Positions 26,058-34,834 of a stretch of 64,000 bases of DNA are shown piece after piece. The DNA is from Dyella jiangningensis. Lineage in GTDB: Bacteria; Pseudomonadota; Gammaproteobacteria; Xanthomonadales; Rhodanobacteraceae. The notes under the pieces are model-generated. The model was not told where the DNA came from and did not search any database. It was given only the letters and a program-made list of their open reading frames with translations. How positions within the stretch are numbered: position 1 is the stretch's first letter; each line of letters opens with the position of its first letter. The stretch is taken from the NCBI RefSeq assembly GCF_003264855.1, contig NZ_NFZS01000004.1, positions 558,001 through 622,000 of the forward strand. The letters are read 5' to 3'. The position numbers were made by a program, and so were the translations under genes.

Positions 26058-28652
26058 TCACGCTGCCTGTGACGCCTCGATGAAGTCCTGCGCAAAACGC
26101 TGCAACACACCGCCTGCTTCGTAGATCGACACTTCTTCCGCGGTATCCAGGCGACACGTCACCGGTACCTCGACGCGTTCGCCGTTCCTGCGATGGATGA
26201 CCAGCGTGAGGTCTGCGCGCGGCGTGCGCTCGCCAATCACGTCGAAGGTCTCCGTGCCATCGATGCCCAGCGTCTTGCGGTTGGTGCCGGGCTTGAATTC
26301 CAGCGGCAGCACGCCCATGCCGATCAGGTTGGTGCGGTGGATGCGCTCGAAGCCTTCGGCCACGATCGCCTCCACGCCAGCAAGACGCACGCCCTTCGCC
26401 GCCCAGTCGCGCGACGAACCCTGGCCGTAGTCGGCGCCCGCGATCACGATCAGCGGCTGCTTGCGGTCCATGTACGTCTCGATCGCCTCCCACATGCGCA
26501 TGACCTTGCCTTCCGGCTCCACGCGGGCCAACGAACCCTTCTTCACTTCGCCATCGACCACCGCCATTTCGTTGATGAGCGTGGGATTGGCGAAGGTGGC
26601 GCGCTGCGCGGTGAGGTGGTCGCCGCGGTGCGTCGCGTACGAGTTGAAGTCCTCTTCCGGCAGGCCCATCTTCGCGAGGTATTCGCCCGCCGCGCTGTCC
26701 GGCAGGATCGCGTTCGACGGCGACAGGTGGTCGGTCGTGATGTTGTCGCCGAGCACCGCGAGCGGACGCATGCCCTTCAGCGTGCGCTCGCCCGCCAGCG
26801 CGCCTTCCCAGTACGGCGGACGGCGGATGTAGGTGCTCTGCGCGCGCCAGTCGTAGAGCGGCGCGGCGCGGTTGCCGGTGTGGCCGGCACGCGCGAACAT
26901 CGGCTCGTAGACCTTGCGGAACTGCTCGGGCTTCACGCTCGACGCGACGATCGCGTCGATTTCCTCGTCGCTCGGCCAGATGTCCTTCAAGGTCACCGGC
27001 TTGCCGTCCGGGTCGTGGCCGAGCACGTCCTGCTCGATGTCGAAGCGGATCGTGCCGGCGATCGCATATGCGACGACGAGCGGCGGCGAGGCGAGGAACG
27101 CCTGCTTCGCATACGGATGGATGCGGCCGTCGAAGTTGCGGTTGCCGGACAGCACGGCCGTCGCGTAGAGGTCGCGCTCGACGATTTCCTGCTGGATCTT
27201 CGGATCGAGCGCACCGGACATCCCGTTGCAGGTCGTGCACGCGAACGCGACGATGCCGAAGCCGAGTTTCTCGAGCTCGGGCAGCAGGTTCGCTTCCTCC
27301 AGGTACAGCTCCACGGCCTTCGAGCCCGGCGCGAGCGAGCTCTTCACCCACGGCTTGCGCGTGAGGCCGCGCGCGTTCGCATTGCGCGCGAGCAGCGCCG
27401 CCGCGATCACGTTGCGCGGGTTGCTGGTGTTCGTGCAGCTCGTGATGGCGGCGATGATCACCGCGCCGTCGGGCATCTGGCCCGGCTGCTCCTTCCATTC
27501 GCCCGCGATACCGCGCGCGGCGAGGTCGGACGTCGGCAGCCGCTTGTGCGGATTCGACGGGCCGGCCATGTTACGCACGACGCTCGACAGGTCGAACGTC
27601 AGCGTGCGCTCGTACTGCGCCGCGTCCAGCGTGTCGGCCCACAGGCCGGCAGCCTTGGCATAGGTTTCGACCAGCTTCACCTGCTCATCGCTGCGGCCGG
27701 TGAGGCGCAGATAGTCGAGCGTCTGGCCGTCGATGAAGAACATCGCGGCCGTGGCGCCGTATTCGGGCGCCATGTTCGAGATGGTCGCGCGATCGCCGAG
27801 CGTGAGGCTCGACGCGCCTGCGCCGCGGAATTCCAGATACGCGCCGACCACCTTCTCCTTGCGCAGGAATTCGGTCAGCGCGAGCACGATGTCGGTCGCG
27901 GTGATGCCGGGCTGGCGCTTGCCGGTCAGCTCGACGCCGACGATGTCGGGCAGGCGCATCCACGATGCGCGGCCGAGCATCACGTTCTCCGCCTCCAGGC
28001 CGCCGACGCCGATCGCGATCACGCCGAGCGCATCGACGTGCGGCGTGTGGCTGTCGGTGCCGACGCAGGTGTCCGGATAGGCGACGCCGTCCTGCACCTG
28101 GATCACCGGCGACATCTTCTCCAGATTGATCTGATGCATGATGCCGTTGCCCGGCGGAATCACGTCGACGTTCTCGAACGCCTTCTTCGTCCAGTTGATG
28201 AAGTGGAAGCGGTCTTCGTTGCGGCGATCTTCGATCGCGCGGTTCTTCGCGAACGCATCCGGATCGAAGCCGCCGCACTCCACCGCGAGCGAGTGATCGA
28301 CGATCAGCTGCACCGGCACGACCGGGTTCACCTTGGCCGGATCGCCGCCGCGCTCCGCGATTGCGTCGCGCAGGCCGGCGAGGTCGACGAGCGCGGTCTG
28401 GCCGAGGATGTCGTGACACACGACGCGCGCCGGGAACCACGGAAAATCGCGCTCGCGCTTGCGCTCGACGATCTGCTTCAGCGAATCGGCGAGCATCGCC
28501 GGATCGCAGCGGCGCACGAGGTTCTCGGCGAGCACGCGCGAGGTGTACGGCAGCGCGTCATAGGCACCCGGCTGGATCGCCTCCACGGCGGCGCGCGCAT
28601 CGAAATAATCCAGCGACGTGCCGGGAAGGGATTGGCGGTAGGTGTTGTTCAT
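26058..28652 (-). CDS. acnD: Fe/S-dependent 2-methylisocitrate dehydratase AcnD
   Basis: An 864-residue aconitase-family enzyme. Family landmarks include DSHTPHVDALGVIAIGVGG, CTSCTN-type cluster ligands (ITSCTNTSNPRNV and FACTTCNGMSG), GSNRNFDGR-type sequence (GNRNFDGRIHP) and the C-terminal swivelling domain (GADYGQGSSRDWAAKG). The length and the pairing with prpF identify AcnD rather than AcnA/AcnB. It dehydrates 2-methylcitrate in propionyl-CoA breakdown. prpB and prpC, its usual neighbours, are not in this window. By eye its codon choice (many CTC, TCG and ATC codons, CpG-rich) looks more like Burkholderia than its neighbours. Confidence 0.95.
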   Translation of the reverse strand: MNNTYRQSLPGTSLDYFDARAAVEAIQPGAYDALPYTSRVLAENLVRRCDPAMLADSLKQIVERKRERDFPWFPARVVCHDILGQTALVDLAGLRDAIAERGGDPAKVNPVVPVQLIVDHSLAVECGGFDPDAFAKNRAIEDRRNEDRFHFINWTKKAFENVDVIPPGNGIMHQINLEKMSPVIQVQDGVAYPDTCVGTDSHTPHVDALGVIAIGVGGLEAENVMLGRASWMRLPDIVGVELTGKRQPGITATDIVLALTEFLRKEKVVGAYLEFRGAGASSLTLGDRATISNMAPEYGATAAMFFIDGQTLDYLRLTGRSDEQVKLVETYAKAAGLWADTLDAAQYERTLTFDLSSVVRNMAGPSNPHKRLPTSDLAARGIAGEWKEQPGQMPDGAVIIAAITSCTNTSNPRNVIAAALLARNANARGLTRKPWVKSSLAPGSKAVELYLEEANLLPELEKLGFGIVAFACTTCNGMSGALDPKIQQEIVERDLYATAVLSGNRNFDGRIHPYAKQAFLASPPLVVAYAIAGTIRFDIEQDVLGHDPDGKPVTLKDIWPSDEEIDAIVASSVKPEQFRKVYEPMFARAGHTGNRAAPLYDWRAQSTYIRRPPYWEGALAGERTLKGMRPLAVLGDNITTDHLSPSNAILPDSAAGEYLAKMGLPEEDFNSYATHRGDHLTAQRATFANPTLINEMAVVDGEVKKGSLARVEPEGKVMRMWEAIETYMDRKQPLIVIAGADYGQGSSRDWAAKGVRLAGVEAIVAEGFERIHRTNLIGMGVLPLEFKPGTNRKTLGIDGTETFDVIGERTPRADLTLVIHRRNGERVEVPVTCRLDTAEEVSIYEAGGVLQRFAQDFIEASQAA

Positions 28653-29274
28653 GATGTGGGAACCCTGGAATGACGTTCGGCGGACCGCAGCTCACGACAC
28701 ACGGCACGCACCCGCCGACTGCGCGCGCCGCTGCTCGATCGGCACGTGCGGCTCGCCTCGTTGGCCTTGGCCGCGCACGCCGGGACGGGTAAACATGCCG
28801 CCGCTCGATACCCGACGAGCAGGGCAACCCCATGCATCGGCGATCACGGCGAGACCTCACCCGCGACGAAGACGCGATGACCGATCCGCGTCTTCAGCCC
28901 AACATTGTAATGCCCCACCCCAGCGGTTCCCAAACGAGGCCAGCGCGTTCGCCACTCGATGATGGCACTGGAATCGCGCCATCGCAGGCGTCACGGGCAA
29001 CCCGCTCGAATCCGTCCACGTTAGTTTCGACCAAGGTATGAGTCGTCCTGCTCCTTCGAGGCCGACACCGGCAATGGATCGCTCCCGTTTCGCCGACATC
29101 ACCGCCGCTGCCTGGTATGGCACAGCCCCTCCTCTCCCTTCGTGAGCTACGGGCGCATGGGGACGATAGCGCCCGGATTGGCTTTCACCCCCCTCTGATC
29201 GGGTGGTAGCCCGGAAAACATACGCATCCGTATGTTTGAGGTATCTTAGGCGTCCCTTTCCCGATCTTCTGTCC
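28653..29274. other. divergent intergenic region, acnD / DUF4442 gene
   Basis: A 622-bp gap holding the promoters of acnD (leftward) and the DUF4442 gene (rightward). Small open frames exist on both strands but have no Shine-Dalgarno, signal peptide or recognisable motif. The one clear element is the palindrome at 29216-29237. No PrpR-type regulator gene is present. Confidence 0.5.
29216..29237. promoter_or_regulatory. 22-bp perfect palindrome, operator-like
   Basis: AAACATACG-CATC-CGTATGTTT is a perfect 9-bp inverted repeat with a 4-nt centre, 38 bp before the ATG of the DUF4442 gene. The form (half-sites ending in TACG/CGTA) suits a TetR-family dimer. With no T-run and only 41% GC in a GC-rich region, it is more likely an operator than a terminator. 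Inference. Confidence 0.55.
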
Positions 29275-29748
29275 ATGCGCGCCTCCACTTTCCGTCGCCT
29301 GATGAACCTGTGGCCGCCGTTCTTCTTCAACAGCATCCGGGTGCAGCACGTGGCCGAAGACTGGTCGGAGGTGAAGGTGGTGCTGCGGCTGCGGCCGTGG
29401 AACCGCAACTACGTGCGCACGCAATTCGGCGGCAACCTGTTCGCGATGACCGATCCCTTCTGGATGCTGCTGGCGATGCACCAGCTGGGCAACGACTACT
29501 ACGTGTGGGACAAGGCCGGCGCCATCGAATTCGTGGCGCCGGGACGCGAAGACGTCTATGCGCACTTCAAGCTCGATGCGGCCACTGTCGATGAATTGCG
29601 CACCGCGGCCGCCAACGGCCAGAAAGTGCTGCGCTGGTTCGAGGTCGATGTGACGACCGCGAGCGGCGAGGTCGTGGCTCGCGTAAGCAAGCAGTTGTAC
29701 GTCAGGCTGAAGCCCAAGGCGCGCGCGGAAAGCCCGGCCAGCCCCTGA
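29275..29748 (+). CDS. DUF4442 hotdog-fold (thioesterase-like) protein
   Basis: A 157-residue protein with NRNYVRTQFGGNLFAMTDPFWMLL, the DUF4442/YiiD-C signature of the hotdog-fold superfamily (listed by its central QFGGNLFAMTDP motif), followed by AIEFVAPGREDVYAHFKL. Relatives bind or cleave acyl-CoA thioesters. The ATG at 29275 gives MRASTFRRLMNLWPPFFF; an upstream extension would run through the palindrome and is unlikely. The palindrome 38 bp upstream suggests repression by a TetR-type, perhaps lipid-sensing, regulator. Substrate unknown. Confidence 0.86.
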   Translation: MRASTFRRLMNLWPPFFFNSIRVQHVAEDWSEVKVVLRLRPWNRNYVRTQFGGNLFAMTDPFWMLLAMHQLGNDYYVWDKAGAIEFVAPGREDVYAHFKLDAATVDELRTAAANGQKVLRWFEVDVTTASGEVVARVSKQLYVRLKPKARAESPASP

Positions 29749-29780
29749 CCATCCAGGCAACACTGGCTTAGCGGACGTCT

Positions 29781-29821
29781 TCCCTACGACGCAAAGCTAG
29801 TCTCCGTGGGAGAATGCGGGG
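29781..29821 (+). repeat. dispersed repeat family B copy
   Basis: TCCCTACGACGCAAAGCTAG then TCTCCGTGGGAGAATGCGGGG matches the core GACGCGAAGCTAGTCCC...GGGAGA of the copy at 26001-26050 with a few changes. It lies just before the DUF502 gene. Confidence 0.68.
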
Positions 29822-29847
29822 TCCCCTTTGGCTCTCGGCATTTGCCC

Positions 29848-30522
29848 ATGAAGCGCTTTCGCGTCAAACGCTATCTGATCACCGGCTTGCTCACCGTCAT
29901 TCCGCTGTGGGTGACGTGGGTGGTGTTCAAGTTCGTGCTGAGCCTGCTTGCAGGCATTGGCGCGCCATTGGTCACGACCTTGCTCGGATCGTTTTCGCCG
30001 CGCTCGCCCAAGGCAGAGGCCGCGCTCAACAGCGATGCCGCTCTCTTCGTACTGGCGCTGTTGCTGACGCTGCTCGTGCTCTACGTGATCGGCTGGCTCG
30101 CCAATCGCGTGATCGGCCAGCGCCTGATCGATGGGTTCGATGCACTGCTGGCGCGCATTCCGTTGGTGCAGACCATCTATGGCGGCACCAAGAAATTGAT
30201 GGCCGTGCTTCAGCAGAAGCCGTCAGGCGTGCAGCGCGTGGTGCTGATCGATTTTCCCCGCAAGGGCATGAAGGTGGTCGGCTTCGTGACGCGCCTGATG
30301 ACCGAAGAAGGCACCGGTCGCGAGATGGCGGCCGTCTATATCCCGACCACGCCCAACCCGACGGGCGGCTATCTCGAAGTGGTGGCCGTGGACGAACTGA
30401 CACCGACGGACTGGACCATGGACCAGGCCATGGCGTTCATCATCTCCGGTGGCGCCGTGGCTCCGGATACGTTGCCGGCGCCGCCTTCGTCGCTGCGTGA
30501 CGAACACCAGGGCAATGCGTAA
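29848..30522 (+). CDS. DUF502-family inner-membrane protein
   Basis: A 224-residue protein starting MKRFRVKRYLITGLLTVIPL with two N-terminal membrane helices (about 10-35 and 65-90), the DUF502 layout, followed by a cytosolic domain containing IPLVQTIYGGTKKLMAVLQQ and VYIPTTPNPTGGYLEVV, both typical of the family. The function is unknown; some members are linked to membrane lipid or leaf-like barrier phenotypes. The ATG at 29848 begins the basic leader; an upstream in-frame extension overlaps the family B repeat and is unlikely. Confidence 0.88.
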   Translation: MKRFRVKRYLITGLLTVIPLWVTWVVFKFVLSLLAGIGAPLVTTLLGSFSPRSPKAEAALNSDAALFVLALLLTLLVLYVIGWLANRVIGQRLIDGFDALLARIPLVQTIYGGTKKLMAVLQQKPSGVQRVVLIDFPRKGMKVVGFVTRLMTEEGTGREMAAVYIPTTPNPTGGYLEVVAVDELTPTDWTMDQAMAFIISGGAVAPDTLPAPPSSLRDEHQGNA

Positions 30523-30587
30523 GGCCACGGCTAGATCGGACCATGGCGGCGCTCGAGCGCAGACGGCAGTGATCTGACGCGTAGCAG

Positions 30588-30611
30588 TCGCGCACAGGGT
30601 GCGCTCCCACA
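30588..30611 (-). repeat. REP-like repeat family A (single arm)
   Basis: TCGCGCACAGGGTGCGCTCC followed by CACA matches the family A arm with two changes and keeps the GCGCAC-NNN-GTGCGC core. It lies between the convergent DUF502 and multicopper oxidase genes. Confidence 0.72.
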
Positions 30612-30636
30612 TTAAGGGTATGTGCCTTGTCGAGTG

Positions 30637-32244
30637 TCAGGCCAGGACTTCGAATGGCCGCATCATTTCGTTGGATGCGTGTTCCAGCAGATGGCAATGC
30701 CACACGTAACGGCCGGTATAACCGTCGAAGGTGATGATGTAGCGCGTGACCATGCCGGGATAGACCTGCGCGGTATCCTTCCAGCCCGCTTCGTGCGTCG
30801 GCGGTGGTTGCGCGGGCCCGGTATAGCGCAAGGTTTTTGATTCGAGGTAGGCGTTCACGTCGAACGGACGCCGATCGAGAATCTGGAAGCGCACCAGATG
30901 CAGGTGGATCGGGTGCGTGTCGCCGGTGAGGTTCACCAGGCTCCAGATTTCCGTGCTGCCCAGCCTGGGTTTCTCGCTTACCGGATCTTGCCAACGCTTG
31001 CCGTCGAGCAGCATCAGCATCGGCTCCGCCACGCAATCGGAATATTCGTCGATGCTCAGCACGCGCGTCATGTTCGCCGTGCTTTCCGCCACGCGTGGCA
31101 CATCGCGCAACACGGCGGGCACGCGGCTGACGTCGTCCTCCTTGGCGGCGGCGATGTCGAAACGCATCAGCGGCAGGCTGTCGTTCATCAGTTCGACCTG
31201 GCTACCGGCCAAGTTCGCAAAGTCGACCACCAGGTCCGCACGCTCGCCTGGCGCAAGGAACAGGCTGGTCTGCGTGACAGGTGACGACAGCAACCCCTGG
31301 TCGCTGCCGATCTGCAGGAAGGGCCGTTGTCCGCGCAGGCTCAGCCGGAAGAAACGGCCATTGGCCGCATTGAGCACGCGGAATCGATAGCGTCGCGCAC
31401 GCACGTCGAGCTTGGGCAGCACCGCGCCGTTCACCAGCATGACGTTGCCGAACACCTCGGGCACCCACGGCGCATCGCTGACACCCGAGACCGGGTAATA
31501 CAACTGGCCATCTTCCGTGAGCAGGCGATCGCTCAGCATCAGCGGCCATTCGAATTCGCCAGCTGGCAAGCCCAGCGATGCCTCATGCTCATCGCGCAAC
31601 AGATACATGCCGAGCATGCCGGCATACAGATTCAGGCGTTCGATACCCATGGTGTGGTCGTGGTACCAGAGCGTGGCGGCGTCCTGTCCATTCGGATAAT
31701 CCTGCCGGCGCGATTGGCCAGGCACGAACCAATCGGTGGGGTAGCCATCTGCTGATGCGGGCACACGGGCGCCATGCACGTGTACGACACTGCGCACTTC
31801 CGGTATGTCGGCCTCGGCGCCGCAGACGTGATGATCGATCGGCAGAAAATGCTTGGCCGGCAAGTGACTGATCCACTCCACTTTCAACGCGCTGCCGCTT
31901 CGGGCTTCGATGGTCGGGCCGGGAAAGCTGCCGCCGTACGTCCACAGGCGCGTGGGAGGTAAGTCGCGGTGCAGGCGCTGCGTGGTTTCACGCATCGCGA
32001 TGCGCAGCACCTCGCCGTGTGAGGCGCGCAGACTCGGCGGCAAAGGCAGAGGATCGACAAAAGGTGTAAGTCGCGAAGGGTCGAGCAGGCGAGGCACGGC
32101 CGTCTGATCGGCAATGTCGTGCCGGCACAGGCCGCTGCTTTTTCTCGGCATGGCCATGTGCATGGGCGCGCCCCACGCGCGCAACATGCCCGTGCCGGCC
32201 ATCAGACCGATGCTCTGGAGAAAACGACGACGCGATGCTGGCAC
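30637..32244 (-). CDS. Tat-exported CotA/bilirubin-oxidase-type multicopper oxidase
   Basis: A 535-residue multicopper oxidase with a twin-arginine signal (SRRRFLQSIGLMAG). All four copper-binding segments are visible: HVHGAR, WYHDHTMG, HPIHLHL and WHCHLLEHASNEMMRPFEV, the last with the Cys-His bridge and the type 1 Met. The three cupredoxin domains are of the CotA/bilirubin oxidase kind rather than CopA or CueO, with no Met-rich insert. It oxidises phenolic or metal substrates with reduction of oxygen to water. The start chosen is GTG at 32244, with AGAGGAG about 10 nt upstream; a longer frame to 32289 would start inside the terminator stem. Confidence 0.93.
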   Translation of the reverse strand: MPASRRRFLQSIGLMAGTGMLRAWGAPMHMAMPRKSSGLCRHDIADQTAVPRLLDPSRLTPFVDPLPLPPSLRASHGEVLRIAMRETTQRLHRDLPPTRLWTYGGSFPGPTIEARSGSALKVEWISHLPAKHFLPIDHHVCGAEADIPEVRSVVHVHGARVPASADGYPTDWFVPGQSRRQDYPNGQDAATLWYHDHTMGIERLNLYAGMLGMYLLRDEHEASLGLPAGEFEWPLMLSDRLLTEDGQLYYPVSGVSDAPWVPEVFGNVMLVNGAVLPKLDVRARRYRFRVLNAANGRFFRLSLRGQRPFLQIGSDQGLLSSPVTQTSLFLAPGERADLVVDFANLAGSQVELMNDSLPLMRFDIAAAKEDDVSRVPAVLRDVPRVAESTANMTRVLSIDEYSDCVAEPMLMLLDGKRWQDPVSEKPRLGSTEIWSLVNLTGDTHPIHLHLVRFQILDRRPFDVNAYLESKTLRYTGPAQPPPTHEAGWKDTAQVYPGMVTRYIITFDGYTGRYVWHCHLLEHASNEMMRPFEVLA

Positions 32245-32275
32245 GATCGAACGACTCCTCTTGCGGAAATGACGA

Positions 32276-32302
32276 AAGCGCCCCGGCACGGCCGGGGCGC
32301 TT
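32276..32302 (-). terminator. terminator hairpin after the secreted phosphoesterase gene
   Basis: A perfect 12-bp stem AAGCGCCCCGGC / GCCGGGGCGCTT (32276-32287 with 32291-32302) with a 3-nt loop lies 22 bp after the phosphoesterase stop. On the minus strand it runs into TTTCGTC, a weak T-tract, so some read-through into the multicopper oxidase gene is possible. Confidence 0.8.
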
Positions 32303-32323
32303 GATCACGCGCTGATCAGTCGA

Positions 32324-34009
32324 TCAACCGCGATGGCCATCGGACGTGCTGGCCCACGGCAAGGACGGCTTCACCGGCTGGCCGGTCTGCTCGTCCAGCA
32401 GCAACTTGCGATGCACGGTGAACGGCTGGAAGAAGTCGAACATATGCTCCAGCGAGCCGGCTTGCGCGTCGAACGAACCGCCACCGAGGCGCTTGCCGTG
32501 CAACCAGTTGTCCTCAATGAAGCGCGTGATCGAGGACTGGTCCGTCACCGTGTGGTCCACATGGTTGCTGCGCGCCCAGGGCGAGATCACCAGCAACGGC
32601 AAGCGAGGGCCATAGCCGCAACGACCCTGTACCGGCTTGCCCTTGCTGTCCGTGCCCGCCAGCGTGCCGCGCGCCTTGCACACGCCGGCGCCATCCAGGG
32701 CATCCGCTTCCGACGTCGACGCATTCACGCGCGGCGCCGCCTGATGGTCGTACCAACCGTCGGAGTCGTCATAAGCGATGACCACGGCGGTATCACGCCA
32801 CTCCGGCTGCTGCTGCAGGAAGTTGATCACGTGCACGATGAACTGCTGCTCGTCGAGCGGATCGGAGTAACCCGCGTGGCCATCCTGGTAGCCCGGCGCC
32901 TTGAGGAAGCTCACCGCCGGGAAATTGCCCGCCTCGACTGCGGCATAGAAGTCCGCCATGTCGTACTGATGGTTCGCCGCATCGCCCTGGCGACCGATCA
33001 TCGACACCGACGTGGGACGCGCATGCGTCGGGTTGGCAGTCGAGGCGTAGTACTGGAACGGCTGGTGATGGGGGATGTAATCCGCCTTCTTGACGTTGGT
33101 GACGGCGGAAACCGTGGAGCGCTTGCAACCCGTGGTGCCGTTGGCGTTCACCTGCGACAGGTCGAAACCACCCTCGAAGAAGCCCCAGCTCACGTGCGCA
33201 TCGTTGAGCATGTCGCCGACGTTGCGGCCGCTCATCTGCACCTGGTTGCCGGTCGGCGAGGAACACACGTCGCCGATCGGATCGGCATCGCCGATCAGGG
33301 TAAGTCCACCCTGCCCGTCATCGATCTCTTCGCCGGTGCCGTTGAGCGTCTGCGTGATGCCGTTGGTCTGACCCGAGATCAGGTTGAGCGCACCCGGCGT
33401 GGACGGGCCAAACGTGGTGTTGTAGCTGTTGTCGCTCATGGCGAACCATTGCGCGTAGTTCCACAGCGCGGTGACCGTGTTGCCGTCGTAATAGCCCATG
33501 ACCTGGCCGATGCCGTTTTCATCGGCAGGCGCACCGGGCAGCGTTTCGCCCGTGCCGGTGTACTTGGGAAAAAGATCCATCGCGCCGCCATTGAACGCCT
33601 GCTGCTCCGGACCGTAATCGTGATCCTGATCGGCGGTGGCCGACTGCGCACGCGAGAGACGGAACGGATTGATCGCACCCGCGCCATTCGCACTGTTCTG
33701 CTGGTTCGGATTGTGGTTGAGCAGGCTGGCGGTCAGGCCATTGGCCTTCGGCGTGAACGGCCGCGCGTAGAACGTCGGCTCACCCGGCGCATTGGCGGCA
33801 TACGGATAGGCGCCGAAGTAGTGATCATAGGAAACGTTCTCCTGGAAGATCACCACGAGATGCTTGATGGGCGTGGACGTGTGGTCGTCCTTGTCGCGAT
33901 GCCAGGAAGCGTTCGACGCTTCTTCGGCATGCACGGGAATCTGGGCAAGCGATACGGCGGACAGGCTGAGAACACACGCGGCAATGCAGACGGCGAGGTG
34001 ATTTCGCAT
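32324..34009 (-). CDS. secreted phosphoesterase, phospholipase C / acid phosphatase AcpA family
   Basis: A 561-residue protein with a Sec signal (MRNHLAVCIAACVLSLSAVS, cleavage near VHA). The mature protein opens with IKHLVVIFQENVSYDHYFGAYP, the metal-binding motif of the phosphoesterase family that includes phospholipase C and Francisella AcpA. The likely nucleophile is in TTFGPSTPGALNLISGQTNG, and late metal ligands are in IAYDDSDGWYDH and SPWARSNHVDHT. It releases phosphate from phospholipids or phosphomonoesters outside the cytoplasm. AGGGAG precedes the ATG at 34009. A Pho box upstream suggests induction on phosphate starvation. Phospholipase versus phosphatase cannot be separated by eye. 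Confidence 0.92.
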   Translation of the reverse strand: MRNHLAVCIAACVLSLSAVSLAQIPVHAEEASNASWHRDKDDHTSTPIKHLVVIFQENVSYDHYFGAYPYAANAPGEPTFYARPFTPKANGLTASLLNHNPNQQNSANGAGAINPFRLSRAQSATADQDHDYGPEQQAFNGGAMDLFPKYTGTGETLPGAPADENGIGQVMGYYDGNTVTALWNYAQWFAMSDNSYNTTFGPSTPGALNLISGQTNGITQTLNGTGEEIDDGQGGLTLIGDADPIGDVCSSPTGNQVQMSGRNVGDMLNDAHVSWGFFEGGFDLSQVNANGTTGCKRSTVSAVTNVKKADYIPHHQPFQYYASTANPTHARPTSVSMIGRQGDAANHQYDMADFYAAVEAGNFPAVSFLKAPGYQDGHAGYSDPLDEQQFIVHVINFLQQQPEWRDTAVVIAYDDSDGWYDHQAAPRVNASTSEADALDGAGVCKARGTLAGTDSKGKPVQGRCGYGPRLPLLVISPWARSNHVDHTVTDQSSITRFIEDNWLHGKRLGGGSFDAQAGSLEHMFDFFQPFTVHRKLLLDEQTGQPVKPSLPWASTSDGHRG

Positions 34010-34090
34010 GGAAGGCTCCCTACGGTCGCGATGAAGCGCCCCCCTGTGGAATGTCCCAGTTGCAGGTCATCCCAAGCGCCGGATTCGCGA

Positions 34091-34124
34091 ACGATAGGCG
34101 TCGAAGGTGACAGGCGAATAACAG
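34091..34124 (-). promoter_or_regulatory. Pho box with -10 for the secreted phosphoesterase gene
   Basis: On the minus strand CTGTTAT-TCGC-CTGTCAC (34107-34124) matches the two PhoB heptamers 6/7 and 7/7, with the correct 11-bp heptamer period. A TATCGT -10 (34091-34096) lies 10 bp further on, where Pho-box promoters place it. It is about 100 bp before the ATG at 34009. Confidence 0.72.
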
Positions 34125-34144
34125 GAAAACGACGCGTTTTCCTG
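34122..34144. promoter_or_regulatory. 9-bp inverted repeat abutting the Pho box
   Basis: CAGGAAAAC-GACGC-GTTTTCCTG is a perfect 9-bp inverted repeat that shares its CAG/CTG end with the upstream edge of the Pho box. It could be a second operator on the same promoter. No T-run follows on either strand. Confidence 0.45.
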
Positions 34145-34350
34145 CGATTCCTTCCACAGCACTGGTTGAAGCGCAGCCGCGGTCCGCATCATGTTTAGGG
34201 GGCAGGCGACGCTAGACTCCTCGCATCGCGAACCATTGCGCCGCAGTGGTTCATGTGATGCCGGACATCAGGATGTCCGTGCAGCTGCCATGAAGAACCC
34301 GCGGATGAGCGTGCTGGCGGAGCGCGAGATGAAGGGTTACGCAAGCGCCG

Positions 34351-34412
34351 CACCCTCTCCCCAGCCCCTCTCTCCCACGGGACTACCTTCGGGTCGCCGA
34401 GGGGAGAGGGGC
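34351..34412 (-). repeat. dispersed repeat family B copy (inverted orientation)
   Basis: CCCCTCTCTCCC...CGGGACTACCTTCGGGTCGCC...GGGGAGAGGGG (abbreviated) is the reverse complement of the 26001-26050 element: the core here reads GGCGACCCGAAGGTAGTCCC on the minus strand. The arms pair as a long imperfect stem. Confidence 0.75.
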
Positions 34413-34433
34413 TTAAGTGCCTGGCGGAGAAAT

Positions 34434-34454
34434 CCTTCTCCCTCCGGGAGAAGG
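34434..34454. repeat. 9-bp perfect hairpin CCTTCTCCC/GGGAGAAGG
   Basis: Positions 34434-34442 pair with 34446-34454 around TCC. It follows the family B copy and is followed by GCCGGCAGGCGGATGAGGG, possibly the end of a composite element. Confidence 0.6.
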
Positions 34455-34834
34455 TGCCGGCAGGCGGATGAGGGTGCGGGCGGAGCGAAAAAGGCACTCT
34501 GCTTCCGCGAGGATGGTTGCTTTCGTGGCAGCGGGCGTCGACGCACAGACTCAGGAGCACGTGATCTCCCTGCGGGCAGCTGATGGCCTGCCCGGAGTCG
34601 CCCGATTCCTGATCGGGAGTCGGCTGGCCCGGGGTGTGGACTCGACGCCCTCAACGAGTACGTCCCAACCGGCTCTGTCGCCGGCTTGCGGCCCCCGCCC
34701 CTGACCTTTGACACTGTCTGCACCGTGACCTCCGGCCTAGCCTGATCAGTCACTATTGCCAATTCGGTCGCTGCGCAGCACGTGGCCGCCGGCATCACTT
34801 AGCGCCCGCTGGGCGAACCACGAGAGGGAATCCC

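Larger units (their letters stand above)
34010..34834. other. 825-bp divergent intergenic region, phosphoesterase / M13 peptidase
   Basis: The left end holds the Pho-box promoter. The middle holds the family B repeat at 34351-34412 and a hairpin at 34434-34454. The right end is the leader of the M13 gene with a GAGAGGGA Shine-Dalgarno. Open frames of up to about 150 codons occur on both strands but are Arg/Pro/Ser-rich, cross the repeats, and lack ribosome sites or motifs. I regard the rest as noncoding. Confidence 0.55.

Noticed and set aside
28653-29200. Small frames in the acnD upstream gap as a PrpR-like regulator
   Set aside because: None is long enough or has helix-turn-helix or sigma-54-activator motifs.
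34191-34800. Open frames of 120-150 codons in the gap before the M13 gene
   Set aside because: They cross repeat elements, are Arg/Pro/Ser-rich, overlap each other on both strands and have no ribosome site.
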